This document shows positions 1 to 6,248 of a stretch of DNA of 8,099 bases, piece by piece (positions within the stretch are counted from its first letter, which is position 1; every line of letters starts with the position of its first letter). The translations under genes and the position numbers were made by a program. The DNA is taken from the NCBI GenBank assembly GCA_013362835.1, contig JABFVJ010000095.1:1-8099 (forward strand), in the 5' to 3' direction. Below the pieces are notes generated by a model, which saw nothing but the letters and a program-made list of their open reading frames with translations, was not told the origin of the DNA and searched no databases. This DNA is from Nonomuraea sp. (GTDB taxonomy: Bacteria > Actinomycetota > Actinomycetes > Streptosporangiales > Streptosporangiaceae).

Positions 1-1443
1 GAGTTGCCCGAGGCGCCGCGCTGGCTGTTGCCGGGCGCGGCGGGGGCGGGCGTGTTCGCGGCGGTGGCGCTGCCGGACGCGCAGGTCGGGCTGGGGATCG
101 TGCTGGTGGCCATGGTGCTCGGCGCGGCGGCGCTGCCCGCGGTGCTGCGGCGGATGACGCCGTGGACGCTGGCGTTCGGGGCGACGGCGTACTGGCTGCT
201 GTCCATGGCGGCCGTGCGGGACGCGGACTGGCTGGTCGCGCTCCTGCTCCTGGGAGGGGCCGGGCTCGGCGCGCTCGCAGTGTCCGGAGCGGGGGCCGGG
301 TGGCTGGGCGTGATCAGGGGCGGCATGTCCGTGGTGCTCGCGCTCGGTCCCGTGCCGTGGTTCCTCGCGGCGCCGCTCAGGAAGCTGACGGCCAAGCGGC
401 GGATCATGCCGGTGCTCGCCGGGCTCGGCATCACGGTCGTGCTGGTGGCGGTGTTCGGGGTGCTGTTCGCCTCGGCCGACGCGGTGTTCGCCTCGTACGT
501 CGAGCGGCTGACCACGGCCACCGACTGGGCCGAGTCGGCGCCGTTGCGGATCTTCGTCTTCGCGGTCGTCGCCGTGCTGCTGGCCGCCACGGTCCTGGTC
601 GCGCTGCGGCCGGTGGTCGACCCCGTGGGCCCCGAGCACAAGTTCGGCGTGAGCAGGAGCGTGTGGCTGGTGCCGCTCGTCGCGGTGAACCTGCTGTTCT
701 CCGCGTTCGTGGCGGTGCAGATCTCGGTGCTGTTCGGCGGCAACGGCTGGGTGCTGAGGACGGCGGGCCTGACCTACGCCGAGTACGCCAGGCAGGGGTT
801 CTTCCAGCTCGTGGTGGTCAGCGTGTTCGTGCTGGGCATCGTCGCGGTCGCGGCCGGGCTGCTGCGGACCGAGCGCGGCGAACGCTGGCTGCTCGCCGTC
901 ATGCTCGGCGTGCTGTGCGGCCTGACCATGGTGGTGCTGGCCTCGGCCCTGCACCGGATGAGCCTCTACACCGACGCCTACGGCCTGTCCAGGCTGCGGA
1001 TCTCGGTGCTGGCCACGGACTGGTGGCTGGGCGCGCTGTTCGCGCTGGTGCTGCTGGCCGGCGCGGTACGCCTGGCGGGCCGCGGCTCGGGCTGGCTGCC
1101 CCGGACGATCGTCCTGGTCACCGGGCTCGGCCTGGGCGCGTTCGCGATGGTGAACCCCGACCTCCAGGTCGCGCAGACGCAGGTCGAGGTGCGCGGCGTC
1201 AGCAACATGGACTCCGACTACCTGGGCGACCTCGGCGCGGAGGCCGTGCCCGCCCTGGACCGGCTGCCCGAGCCGCAGCGCAGCTGCGTGCTGGCCGACG
1301 TGGTACGCGCCAACGGCCTCGACCGCCCCGACCCGTGGAACGGCTGGAACCTCGCTCGCGCGCGGGCCCGCGACCTGCTGGCCGAGCGGCCCGTGCTCAC
1401 CTCGGCCAACTGCGGACCTGGGTCGTCGCGCGGCTCTGATTGA
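1..1443 (+). CDS. DUF4173/DUF4153-type polytopic membrane protein (5' end outside window)
   Basis: Integral membrane protein of unknown function. The frame is open from the first base; a TTG lies at 4-6, but nothing marks it as the true start, so the gene probably begins upstream. About 479 codons are visible. They contain ten or more hydrophobic stretches, followed by a soluble tail of roughly 95 residues. Family-like motifs are TYAEYARQGFFQL (around residues 257-269), the RMSLYTDAYGLSRLR segment near 320-334, and a tail with NPDLQVAQ, DYLGDLGAEAVPAL and WNGWNLARARARDL. I recognise these from actinobacterial DUF4173/DUF4153 proteins, whose role is not established. The stop TGA overlaps a possible TTG start of the deacylase gene (TTGA), so the two are probably co-transcribed. 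Whether it serves the catabolic genes is unknown; it could simply be an upstream neighbour read through. The family call is fairly sure and the function is unknown. Confidence 0.8.
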   Translation, partial: ELPEAPRWLLPGAAGAGVFAAVALPDAQVGLGIVLVAMVLGAAALPAVLRRMTPWTLAFGATAYWLLSMAAVRDADWLVALLLLGGAGLGALAVSGAGAGWLGVIRGGMSVVLALGPVPWFLAAPLRKLTAKRRIMPVLAGLGITVVLVAVFGVLFASADAVFASYVERLTTATDWAESAPLRIFVFAVVAVLLAATVLVALRPVVDPVGPEHKFGVSRSVWLVPLVAVNLLFSAFVAVQISVLFGGNGWVLRTAGLTYAEYARQGFFQLVVVSVFVLGIVAVAAGLLRTERGERWLLAVMLGVLCGLTMVVLASALHRMSLYTDAYGLSRLRISVLATDWWLGALFALVLLAGAVRLAGRGSGWLPRTIVLVTGLGLGAFAMVNPDLQVAQTQVEVRGVSNMDSDYLGDLGAEAVPALDRLPEPQRSCVLADVVRANGLDRPDPWNGWNLARARARDLLAERPVLTSANCGPGSSRGSD

Positions 1444-2981
1444 ATCTTGGGGTGAGGTTCGACGTAGTCATCAGCGGCGGCCGGGTGCTCGACGGCACGG
1501 GCGCGCCGCCGTACCGGGCGGACGTGGGGATCACGGGCGACACGATCGCGGCGGTCGGCAGGCTCGGCGGCGCGCAGGCGGCGACGGTGATCGACGCGAC
1601 CGGGCGGTTCGTCGCGCCGGGGTTCGTCGACTGCCACGCCCACGGCGACGCGGCCGTGTTCGACCCGGCCGTGCAGCGCGCGGCGCTGCGCCAGGGCGTG
1701 ACCACGTTCGTCCTCGGCCAGGACGGCCTGTCCTTCGCCCCGGGCTCGGCCGAGACCGTCGCCTACGCCTCCCGCTACTTCGCGGCCGTCAACGGCGCGC
1801 TGCGCGAGGGCCCGCTGACCGTGGCCGACCTGCTCGGCGGCTACGACCGCGCGGTGGCGCTCAACACGGCCTACCTGCTGCCGCACGGCACGATCCGCTA
1901 CGACGTGATGGGCGCCTCGCCCGACCCGGCCACGCGGGCGGAGCTGGCCGCGATGGTGGAGCGGGTCGAGCGCGGGCTGTCCGACGGCGCGGTCGGGCTG
2001 TCCAGCGGGCTCGAATACCTGCCGGGCCGCTACGCCGACGCCGCGGAGCTGGCCGCCCTGTGCGCGCCGCTCGGCGGCCTGCCGTACGTCACCCACATGC
2101 GCGCCTACGGCGTGAACGCCGGGGTCGGCATGGCGGAGGTCGCCGACATCGCCCGGCGCTCGGGCGCGGCCGTGCACGTCTCGCACCTCCACGGGCCCGC
2201 CGACGTGCTGCTGCCGCTGGTCGGCAGGGCTCACGGCGAGGGCGTCGACCTCACCTTCGACACCTACCCCTACCTGCGGGGCAGCACGATCCTCGCCATG
2301 GTGGTGCTGCCGCCGTCGGTGCCCGGCGCCGAGACCGACGTGGCGCTGGAGATGATCGACTCCGACGCGCTCGACGACTGGTGGGCCACGCTCGACGACC
2401 TCTGGCCCCGGCTGACGATCTCCCACGCGCCCGGCCTGGAATGGGCGGAGGGGCTGGGCATGGTGGAGGCGGCCGAGCGGGCCGAGCTCAAGCCCGCCGC
2501 GTTCTGCCGGCTGCTGCTGACGGAGACGCGGCTGGAGGCCGGGTGCGTCTCCGCGCGGCCCGACGAGGGCCCCGAGGGCGAGGAGTCCGTACGCCGGATC
2601 CTGCGCCACCCCGCCCAGACCGGCGGCTCCGACGGCATCTACGTGGGCGGCCATCCCCATCCGCGCGGGTTCGGGGCCTTCGCCCGGTTCCTCGGCCGGC
2701 ACGTGCGCGAGCTCGGCGACTGGACGTGGGAGCAGGCCGCGGTGCACCTGGCCTCCCATCCGGCCCGGCGGTTCGGGCTCGACGACCGCGGGCTGGTACG
2801 CGGCGGGTTCGCCGCCGACCTGGTGGTGTTCGACCCGCTCACGGTGTCCGACCTGGCGACGTACGCCGATCCGCGCGCCGCGGCGACCGGCGTCGACGAC
2901 GTGCTCGTGTCCGGCGTACGCGTGCTGGCCGGGGGCGAGCTGACCGGGGCGACCCCCGGGCGGGCGCTCCGATCACGGTGA
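1440..2981 (+). CDS. N-acyl-D-amino-acid deacylase family amidohydrolase
   Basis: Predicted cytoplasmic metal-dependent hydrolase that removes the acyl group from N-acyl-D-amino acids. At 513 aa it is near the usual length for D-aminoacylases (about 480-550). The N-terminal beta-sandwich part (ISGGRVLDGTG, residues 11-21) leads into the barrel. GFVDCHAHGD carries the H66/H68 metal pair. H219 (YVTHMR), H249 (VSHLH) and D398 (GGSDG) match the other metal and catalytic positions, and HPHPRGFGAFARFLG (405-419) is a family signature. The loop that in characterised D-aminoacylases reads GNCG, with a metal-bridging Cys, here reads GQDG (D95). The start is uncertain. TTG at 1440 gives a TTGA overlap with the previous stop; GTG at 1452 would begin at RFDVVISGG, closer to the usual family start. 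Neither has a clear Shine-Dalgarno. The substrate is inferred from family only; a D-glutamate, D-hydantoin or other N-acyl substrate is possible. Confidence 0.88.
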   Translation: MNLGVRFDVVISGGRVLDGTGAPPYRADVGITGDTIAAVGRLGGAQAATVIDATGRFVAPGFVDCHAHGDAAVFDPAVQRAALRQGVTTFVLGQDGLSFAPGSAETVAYASRYFAAVNGALREGPLTVADLLGGYDRAVALNTAYLLPHGTIRYDVMGASPDPATRAELAAMVERVERGLSDGAVGLSSGLEYLPGRYADAAELAALCAPLGGLPYVTHMRAYGVNAGVGMAEVADIARRSGAAVHVSHLHGPADVLLPLVGRAHGEGVDLTFDTYPYLRGSTILAMVVLPPSVPGAETDVALEMIDSDALDDWWATLDDLWPRLTISHAPGLEWAEGLGMVEAAERAELKPAAFCRLLLTETRLEAGCVSARPDEGPEGEESVRRILRHPAQTGGSDGIYVGGHPHPRGFGAFARFLGRHVRELGDWTWEQAAVHLASHPARRFGLDDRGLVRGGFAADLVVFDPLTVSDLATYADPRAAATGVDDVLVSGVRVLAGGELTGATPGRALRSR

Positions 2982-2983
2982 TC
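2971..2983. promoter_or_regulatory. perfect 13-bp palindrome, candidate operator
   Basis: GATCAC-G-GTGATC is a perfect inverted repeat with a 1-nt centre. It spans the last codons and stop of the deacylase gene and ends 39 nt before the GTG of the PLP-enzyme gene. If TAAGGT at 2994-2999 is the -10 element, the palindrome covers the -35 position, where a repressor or activator would be expected. A palindrome of this size occurs by chance about twice in 8 kb, so only its position gives it weight. No regulator gene of obvious partnership lies in the plus-strand block. Confidence 0.35.
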
Positions 2984-2993
2984 CCGGCTGGGA

Positions 2994-3018
2994 TAAGGTC
3001 AGACGCGGATAAAGGGGG
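2994..3018 (+). promoter_or_regulatory. candidate -10 element and ribosome binding site for the PLP-enzyme gene
   Basis: The 41-nt gap after the deacylase holds TAAGGT (2994-2999), which fits the TAnnnT pattern, and the purine run AAAGGGGG (3011-3018) placed 4 nt before GTG 3023. The purine run is a convincing ribosome binding site and decides the start. The -10 is weak because no good -35 is visible 17-18 nt upstream. GGATAA occurs twice here (2991-2996 and 3007-3012). A second, internal promoter would let genes 3-5 be expressed apart from the membrane-protein gene. Confidence 0.4.
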
Positions 3019-3022
3019 TGCT

Positions 3023-4099
3023 GTGCAGGGATTCCTCGGGCAGTCCGTGCTCGACGGCGGGCTCGGCTTTCCGCTGATGATCGTGCACCGCGACGCGCTG
3101 GAGCACAACGTGGCGACGATGGCGGCGTTCGTCCGCGACCACGGGATGGAGCTGGCGCCGCACGTCAAGACGCACCTGTCGCCGGAGATCTCCGCCCTGC
3201 AGCTCGACGCCGGGGCCTGGGGGCTCACGGTCGCGACGCCCCGGCAGGCGCGGGTCGCCCGCGGCTTCGGCGGCGACCGGCTCATGGTGGCCAACCAGAT
3301 CGTCGATCCCGCCGGGCTGGCGTGGGCGGCGGGCGAGCTCGACCGCGACCCGGCCTTCGAGTTCCTGAGCTTCGTCGACTCCGAGGCCGGCGTCGACATC
3401 CTCGCCGCGCACGCCTCCTCCCGGCCGTTCCGGGTGCTCGCCGAGCTCGGGCACGAGGGCGGGCGGGCCGGCTGCCGCACGGTCGGCGAGCTGCTGAAGG
3501 TGGCCGCGTACGTCCAGGAGACGCCGGGCGTCGAGCTGGCCGGGGTCGCCGGCTACGAGGGCGGGCTGAAGAGCGCGGAGGAGGTCCGGCGCTACCTGCG
3601 CGGGCTCCAGGACGCGGTCGAGCACGTCAGGGTCAGGAACCCGATCCTCACCGTCGGCGGCAGCCAGTGGTTCGACGTGATCGGCCGCGAGCTCGCCGCC
3701 ACCCAGGCCCGCATCCTGCTGCGCAGCGGCGCGTACGTCACCCACGACGACGGCTACTACCGCGAGCGCACGCCGTTCAACCGGGTCGAGGGCGAGCTGC
3801 GGCCGGCGCTGGAGGTGTGGGCGCACGTGCTGTCCACGCCCGAGCCGGGCCTCGCGATCGTCGGCATGGGCAAGCGCGACGCGCCCTACGACGAGGGCCT
3901 GCCGGTGCCCCGGCGGAACGGCGTCACGATCGTGAAGATGCAGGACCAGCACACCGTCGTGCACGCCGACGGGCTCAAGCCGGGCGACCTGCTGGCGTTC
4001 GGGATCTCGCATCCGTGCACGGCCTTCGACAAGTGGCGGATGCTGCCCTTGGTGGACCGGGACTACCGTGTCGTCGGCACGATACACACCAAATTTTAG
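3023..4099 (+). CDS. D-serine dehydratase-like / D-threonine aldolase-family PLP enzyme (amino acid deaminase)
   Basis: Predicted cytoplasmic fold-type III PLP enzyme acting on D-hydroxy-amino acids: a D-serine-like substrate would give 2-aminoacrylate, then pyruvate and ammonia. It is 358 aa, a usual family length. The alanine-racemase-like N-terminal barrel begins at PLMIVHRDALEHN. APHVKTH contains the presumed Schiff-base lysine K49, and VGGSQ (211-215) is a likely phosphate-binding loop. Near the C terminus, SHPC gives H330 and C332. In chicken and yeast D-serine dehydratase a His-x-Cys pair binds zinc, whereas bacterial D-threonine aldolase uses His-x-Asp, so dehydratase is favoured. The GTG start is chosen from AAAGGGGG 4 nt upstream; the open frame continues far upstream only as a shadow of the deacylase gene. 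It lies 41 nt after the deacylase and 9 nt before ridA, consistent with a single pathway. The exact substrate is inferred. Confidence 0.87.
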   Translation: MQGFLGQSVLDGGLGFPLMIVHRDALEHNVATMAAFVRDHGMELAPHVKTHLSPEISALQLDAGAWGLTVATPRQARVARGFGGDRLMVANQIVDPAGLAWAAGELDRDPAFEFLSFVDSEAGVDILAAHASSRPFRVLAELGHEGGRAGCRTVGELLKVAAYVQETPGVELAGVAGYEGGLKSAEEVRRYLRGLQDAVEHVRVRNPILTVGGSQWFDVIGRELAATQARILLRSGAYVTHDDGYYRERTPFNRVEGELRPALEVWAHVLSTPEPGLAIVGMGKRDAPYDEGLPVPRRNGVTIVKMQDQHTVVHADGLKPGDLLAFGISHPCTAFDKWRMLPLVDRDYRVVGTIHTKF

Positions 4100-4103
4100 G
4101 GAG
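4098..4103 (+). promoter_or_regulatory. ribosome binding site in an AT-rich island before ridA
   Basis: AGGGAG lies 5 nt before the GTG at 4109 and overlaps the stop of the preceding gene. It sits in a stretch (4091-4130) with 12 of 40 bases G or C, far below the rest of the window. That should leave the start region free of RNA structure. Confidence 0.6.
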
Positions 4104-4108
4104 ATTTC

Positions 4109-4489
4109 GTGAAAAAAGAGCTTAAAACCACTGAAGGTGCGGCCCCGATCGGCGCCTACTCGCAGGGGCTCGTCGTGGGCGACTTCGTCTACACCTCCGG
4201 CATGGGCCCGCTCGACCCGCACACCGGCGAGATCGTCGGCGACGACGTGGCCGCCCAGACCCACCAGGTCATGCGCAACCTCGGCGCCATCCTCGCCGCC
4301 CACGGCCTCGGCTTCGACGACGTGATCAAGTCGACCGTCCACCTGCAGGACGTGAAGGAGGACTTCGCCGCGTACAACGAGGTGTACAAGTCGTACTTCA
4401 ACCAGCCGTACCCCGTACGCACCACGGTGGGCTCGCAGCTCATGAACATCCTGGTGGAGATCGACTTCGTCGCGCACAAGAGCGCGTAA
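4109..4489 (+). CDS. ridA: RidA-family (YjgF/YER057c/UK114) enamine/imine deaminase
   Basis: Small cytoplasmic protein, a trimer in known homologues, that hydrolyses reactive 2-aminoacrylate and related enamines/imines released by PLP dehydratases. At 126 aa it has the usual length. Archetypal residues are present: Y17 in GAYSQG, S30 in YTSG, N90 in AAYNEVY, the substrate-binding arginine R104 in YPVRTTVG, and E117 in VEID. The R-to-E interval is two residues shorter than in E. coli RidA (R105/E120), so the loop between them differs. GTG 4109 is supported by AGGGAG 5 nt upstream. The gene directly follows a D-serine dehydratase-like enzyme with a 9-nt gap, which is the expected functional partner. 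The first nine codons use A/T-ending forms (AAA, AAA, CTT, AAA, ACT, GAA) that are rare elsewhere here. Family assignment is firm; the exact in vivo substrate is inferred. Confidence 0.93.
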   Translation: MKKELKTTEGAAPIGAYSQGLVVGDFVYTSGMGPLDPHTGEIVGDDVAAQTHQVMRNLGAILAAHGLGFDDVIKSTVHLQDVKEDFAAYNEVYKSYFNQPYPVRTTVGSQLMNILVEIDFVAHKSA

Positions 4490-4498
4490 GGTCTGCAC

Positions 4499-5695
4499 GT
4501 GGACAGTTCGGTGTACGTCTTCGCCGAGGACCTGCGCGGCGAGGGCGTCGAGCGGGTGCTCGACAGGGTCAGCGCGTACGGCGTGGGCGGCGTCACGGTC
4601 GGCGCCGTGCACCACGCCGCCCGCGACGTCACCCCGCACGGACTGTCCAGGCTGACCATCAGGCACGACGGCGCCCACTTCACCCCGCCCGCCGACCTCT
4701 TCGACGGGCTCAGGCTCTCTCCCGTCCCCGGCCACGTCGACGCTCTCGACGGGCTGCGCGAGGCGTGCGCCAAACGCGGCCTGAAGCTCCACGGCTGGAC
4801 GGTCTTCCTGCGCAACGCCACGCTCGGCACCGAGCACCCCGACGTGACCGTACGCGACTGCTTCGGCGACCGCGGCTCGCTCACCGACCTGTGCCCGGCC
4901 CACCCCGACGTACGCGAGTACTCGGTCGCCCTGGCCAGGGCGGTGGCGCGGCTCGGCGTCGACAGCGTGGTCGCCGAGGCGCTGCACTTCACCCCGGTCC
5001 GGCCGCAGCGCTCCTTCGTGCAGCTCGGGCCGATGGACACGTTCCTGTTCGGGCTCTGCTTCTGCGACTACTGCATGCGCAGGGCCACCGACCTGGGCGT
5101 CAACGCCGAAGTGGCGCGCGACGAGTGCGCCCGCATCGTGGGCGGCGTCTTCGACGGCGACCCGCCCGCGCAGGGCGAGGTGACCAGGGCCGCGCTCACG
5201 GCCTACGCCGGGCCCGAGGTGGTGGCGTACGCGCGGGCGCGTTCCGAGACCGTCACCACGCTCGTCTCCGAGGTGTCGTCCGCGGTCGCCGACGAGGGCC
5301 GCAAGCTGGTCTTCGTCGACTCGACCGGGGCCGTGAAGGGCTACGCCGACGGGCTCCCCACCCCCGGCCTCGCGGCCCACGACGCCTGGCAGCTCGGGGT
5401 CGACCTGGTGGCGCTCGGCGACCTGGTGCCCGCGTTCGGGGTGCTGGCGTACGCGCGTGACGCGGCGCGGGTGGCCGACGACGTGGGGGCCTACCTGCGT
5501 TCGGTGGGCAAGGACCGCGAGGTGCGCGCGGTGCTGCGCCCCGGCTACCCCGACACCGACTCGACCGACCGCCTGGTCGCCAAGGCCAGGGGCGCGAAGG
5601 CGGCGGGCGCGCTCGCCGTCGACTTCTACGCCTACGGCCTGGCCCCCCATCCGGTGCTCGACCGCATCCCGGCCGCGGTCGCCGCGGCCACCTGA
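4499..5695 (+). CDS. uncharacterised TIM-barrel, glycoside-hydrolase-like protein
   Basis: Function not recognised. It is 398 aa with no signal peptide or membrane segment, so probably cytoplasmic. The pattern resembles glycoside-hydrolase-like TIM barrels: a strand/helix run through HVDALDGLREACAKRGLKLH (79-98) and GWTVF; then LCPAHPDVREY (131-141), a motif seen in hydrolase-like barrels where a loop precedes the catalytic strand; then VVAEALHFTPVRP (157-169), where E160 and H163 could be active-site residues. A cysteine cluster LCFCDYCMRRA (186-196; C187, C189, C192) is followed by DLGVN. The last third continues barrel-like strands (RKLVFVDSTG, VRAVLRPGYPD, GALAVDFYAYG). The GTG start has TAAGG 7 nt upstream, overlapping the ridA stop, so translation is likely coupled. 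It is the last gene of the plus-strand block and may process a sugar- or peptidoglycan-linked precursor of the D-amino acid, but this is inferred from position only. Confidence 0.72.
   Translation: MDSSVYVFAEDLRGEGVERVLDRVSAYGVGGVTVGAVHHAARDVTPHGLSRLTIRHDGAHFTPPADLFDGLRLSPVPGHVDALDGLREACAKRGLKLHGWTVFLRNATLGTEHPDVTVRDCFGDRGSLTDLCPAHPDVREYSVALARAVARLGVDSVVAEALHFTPVRPQRSFVQLGPMDTFLFGLCFCDYCMRRATDLGVNAEVARDECARIVGGVFDGDPPAQGEVTRAALTAYAGPEVVAYARARSETVTTLVSEVSSAVADEGRKLVFVDSTGAVKGYADGLPTPGLAAHDAWQLGVDLVALGDLVPAFGVLAYARDAARVADDVGAYLRSVGKDREVRAVLRPGYPDTDSTDRLVAKARGAKAAGALAVDFYAYGLAPHPVLDRIPAAVAAAT
5671..5689. terminator. GC hairpin, candidate terminator for the exporter/tetR operon
   Basis: GGCCGCGG-TCG-CCGCGGCC is a perfect 8-bp stem with a 3-nt loop. 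It lies 11 nt beyond the tetR stop in the minus direction and inside the last codons of the TIM-barrel gene. There is no T-tract, so it would be a tailless actinobacterial-type terminator at best. The repeat also encodes Ala-Ala-Val-Ala-Ala-Ala, so GC-rich coding alone could produce it. Confidence 0.4.
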
Positions 5696-5699
5696 GGGA

Positions 5700-6248
5700 T
5701 CAGACGCCGTCGAGCACGGTCGCGACGGCCTGTGCGGCGAAGTCGGGCGGAAGGGGCAGGCCGCGGAAGACGGCCCGCATCCACACGGCCCCGGCCAGCA
5801 GGTCGACGATCAGCATCGGGTCGGCCGACTCCCGCAGCTCGCCCCGGCCCGCGGCCCGCTCGAAGATCAGCCGTTCCCGGGCGAACCGGTCGGCGAAGAA
5901 GCGGCGGGCGTCGAGCTCGGGATGGCGTACGGCGGCCGCCAGCGCCGTGACCGCGACGTCGCTCGCGGGAGGATGGGTGAGCAGCCGCCGGGCCTGCTCG
6001 ACCAGCGCCACCAGGTCACCCCTGAGCGACCCCGTGTCCGGCGGCTCGAACCCCAGCAGGTCGGACTCCACCAGCGCGGCCCCGAGCAGCGCCGCCTTCG
6101 ACGGCCACCACCGGTAGATGGTCGTCTTGTTGACGCCGGAACGCTCGGCGACCCCCTCGACGGTGAGCCCGTCGTAGCCCCTCTCCGCGACCAGCCTCAG
6201 GGTCGCGTCGAAGATCTCCTGCTGCTTCCTCGGCGCCATGCAGGTCAT
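5700..6248 (-). CDS. TetR-family transcriptional repressor
   Basis: DNA-binding regulator, typically a dimer that releases DNA when it binds a small ligand. It is 182 aa, within the usual 180-220. The N-terminal helix-turn-helix is clear: QEIFDATLRLVAERGYDGLT, then VEGVAERSGVNKTTIYRWWP (residues 30-49), then SKAALL. The ligand-binding half (about 60-182) is helical with no close match recognised; it looks like the TetR_C_11-type subgroup. The start ATG at 6248 overlaps the exporter stop as ATGA and has GGAG 4 nt upstream. A second ATG at 6239 (MAPRKQQ) would remove three residues. It is downstream of and translationally coupled to a LysE-type exporter, so it most likely represses that operon, and perhaps the divergent regulator, from a site in the 6860-6961 intergenic region. 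I could not find a convincing operator there. Its stop is 4 nt from that of the convergent gene. Confidence 0.9.
   Translation of the reverse strand: MTCMAPRKQQEIFDATLRLVAERGYDGLTVEGVAERSGVNKTTIYRWWPSKAALLGAALVESDLLGFEPPDTGSLRGDLVALVEQARRLLTHPPASDVAVTALAAAVRHPELDARRFFADRFARERLIFERAAGRGELRESADPMLIVDLLAGAVWMRAVFRGLPLPPDFAAQAVATVLDGV
5706..5729. terminator. hairpin, candidate terminator for the plus-strand block
   Basis: GCCGTCG (5706-5712) and CGACGGC (5723-5729) form a 7-bp stem with a 10-nt loop. It begins 11 nt after the stop of the TIM-barrel gene and lies within the last codons of tetR. No T-tract follows. It mirrors the hairpin on the other side of the convergent junction. Confidence 0.3.

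Noticed and set aside
1218..2759. 513-codon minus-strand open frame
   Set aside because: Antisense shadow of the deacylase gene and the end of the membrane-protein gene; composition is biased and no motif is visible.
2060..3022. Long upstream extension of the PLP-enzyme frame
   Set aside because: It overlaps the deacylase gene in another frame, is Arg/Ala/Pro-rich, and the PLP-enzyme homology begins only after the ribosome binding site and GTG at 3023.
2999..5650. 883-codon open frame on the minus strand
   Set aside because: It runs antisense through four well-supported genes, its translation is low-complexity (rich in His, Arg, Gly, Val, Glu) with no recognisable domain, and it is the usual result of high GC content.
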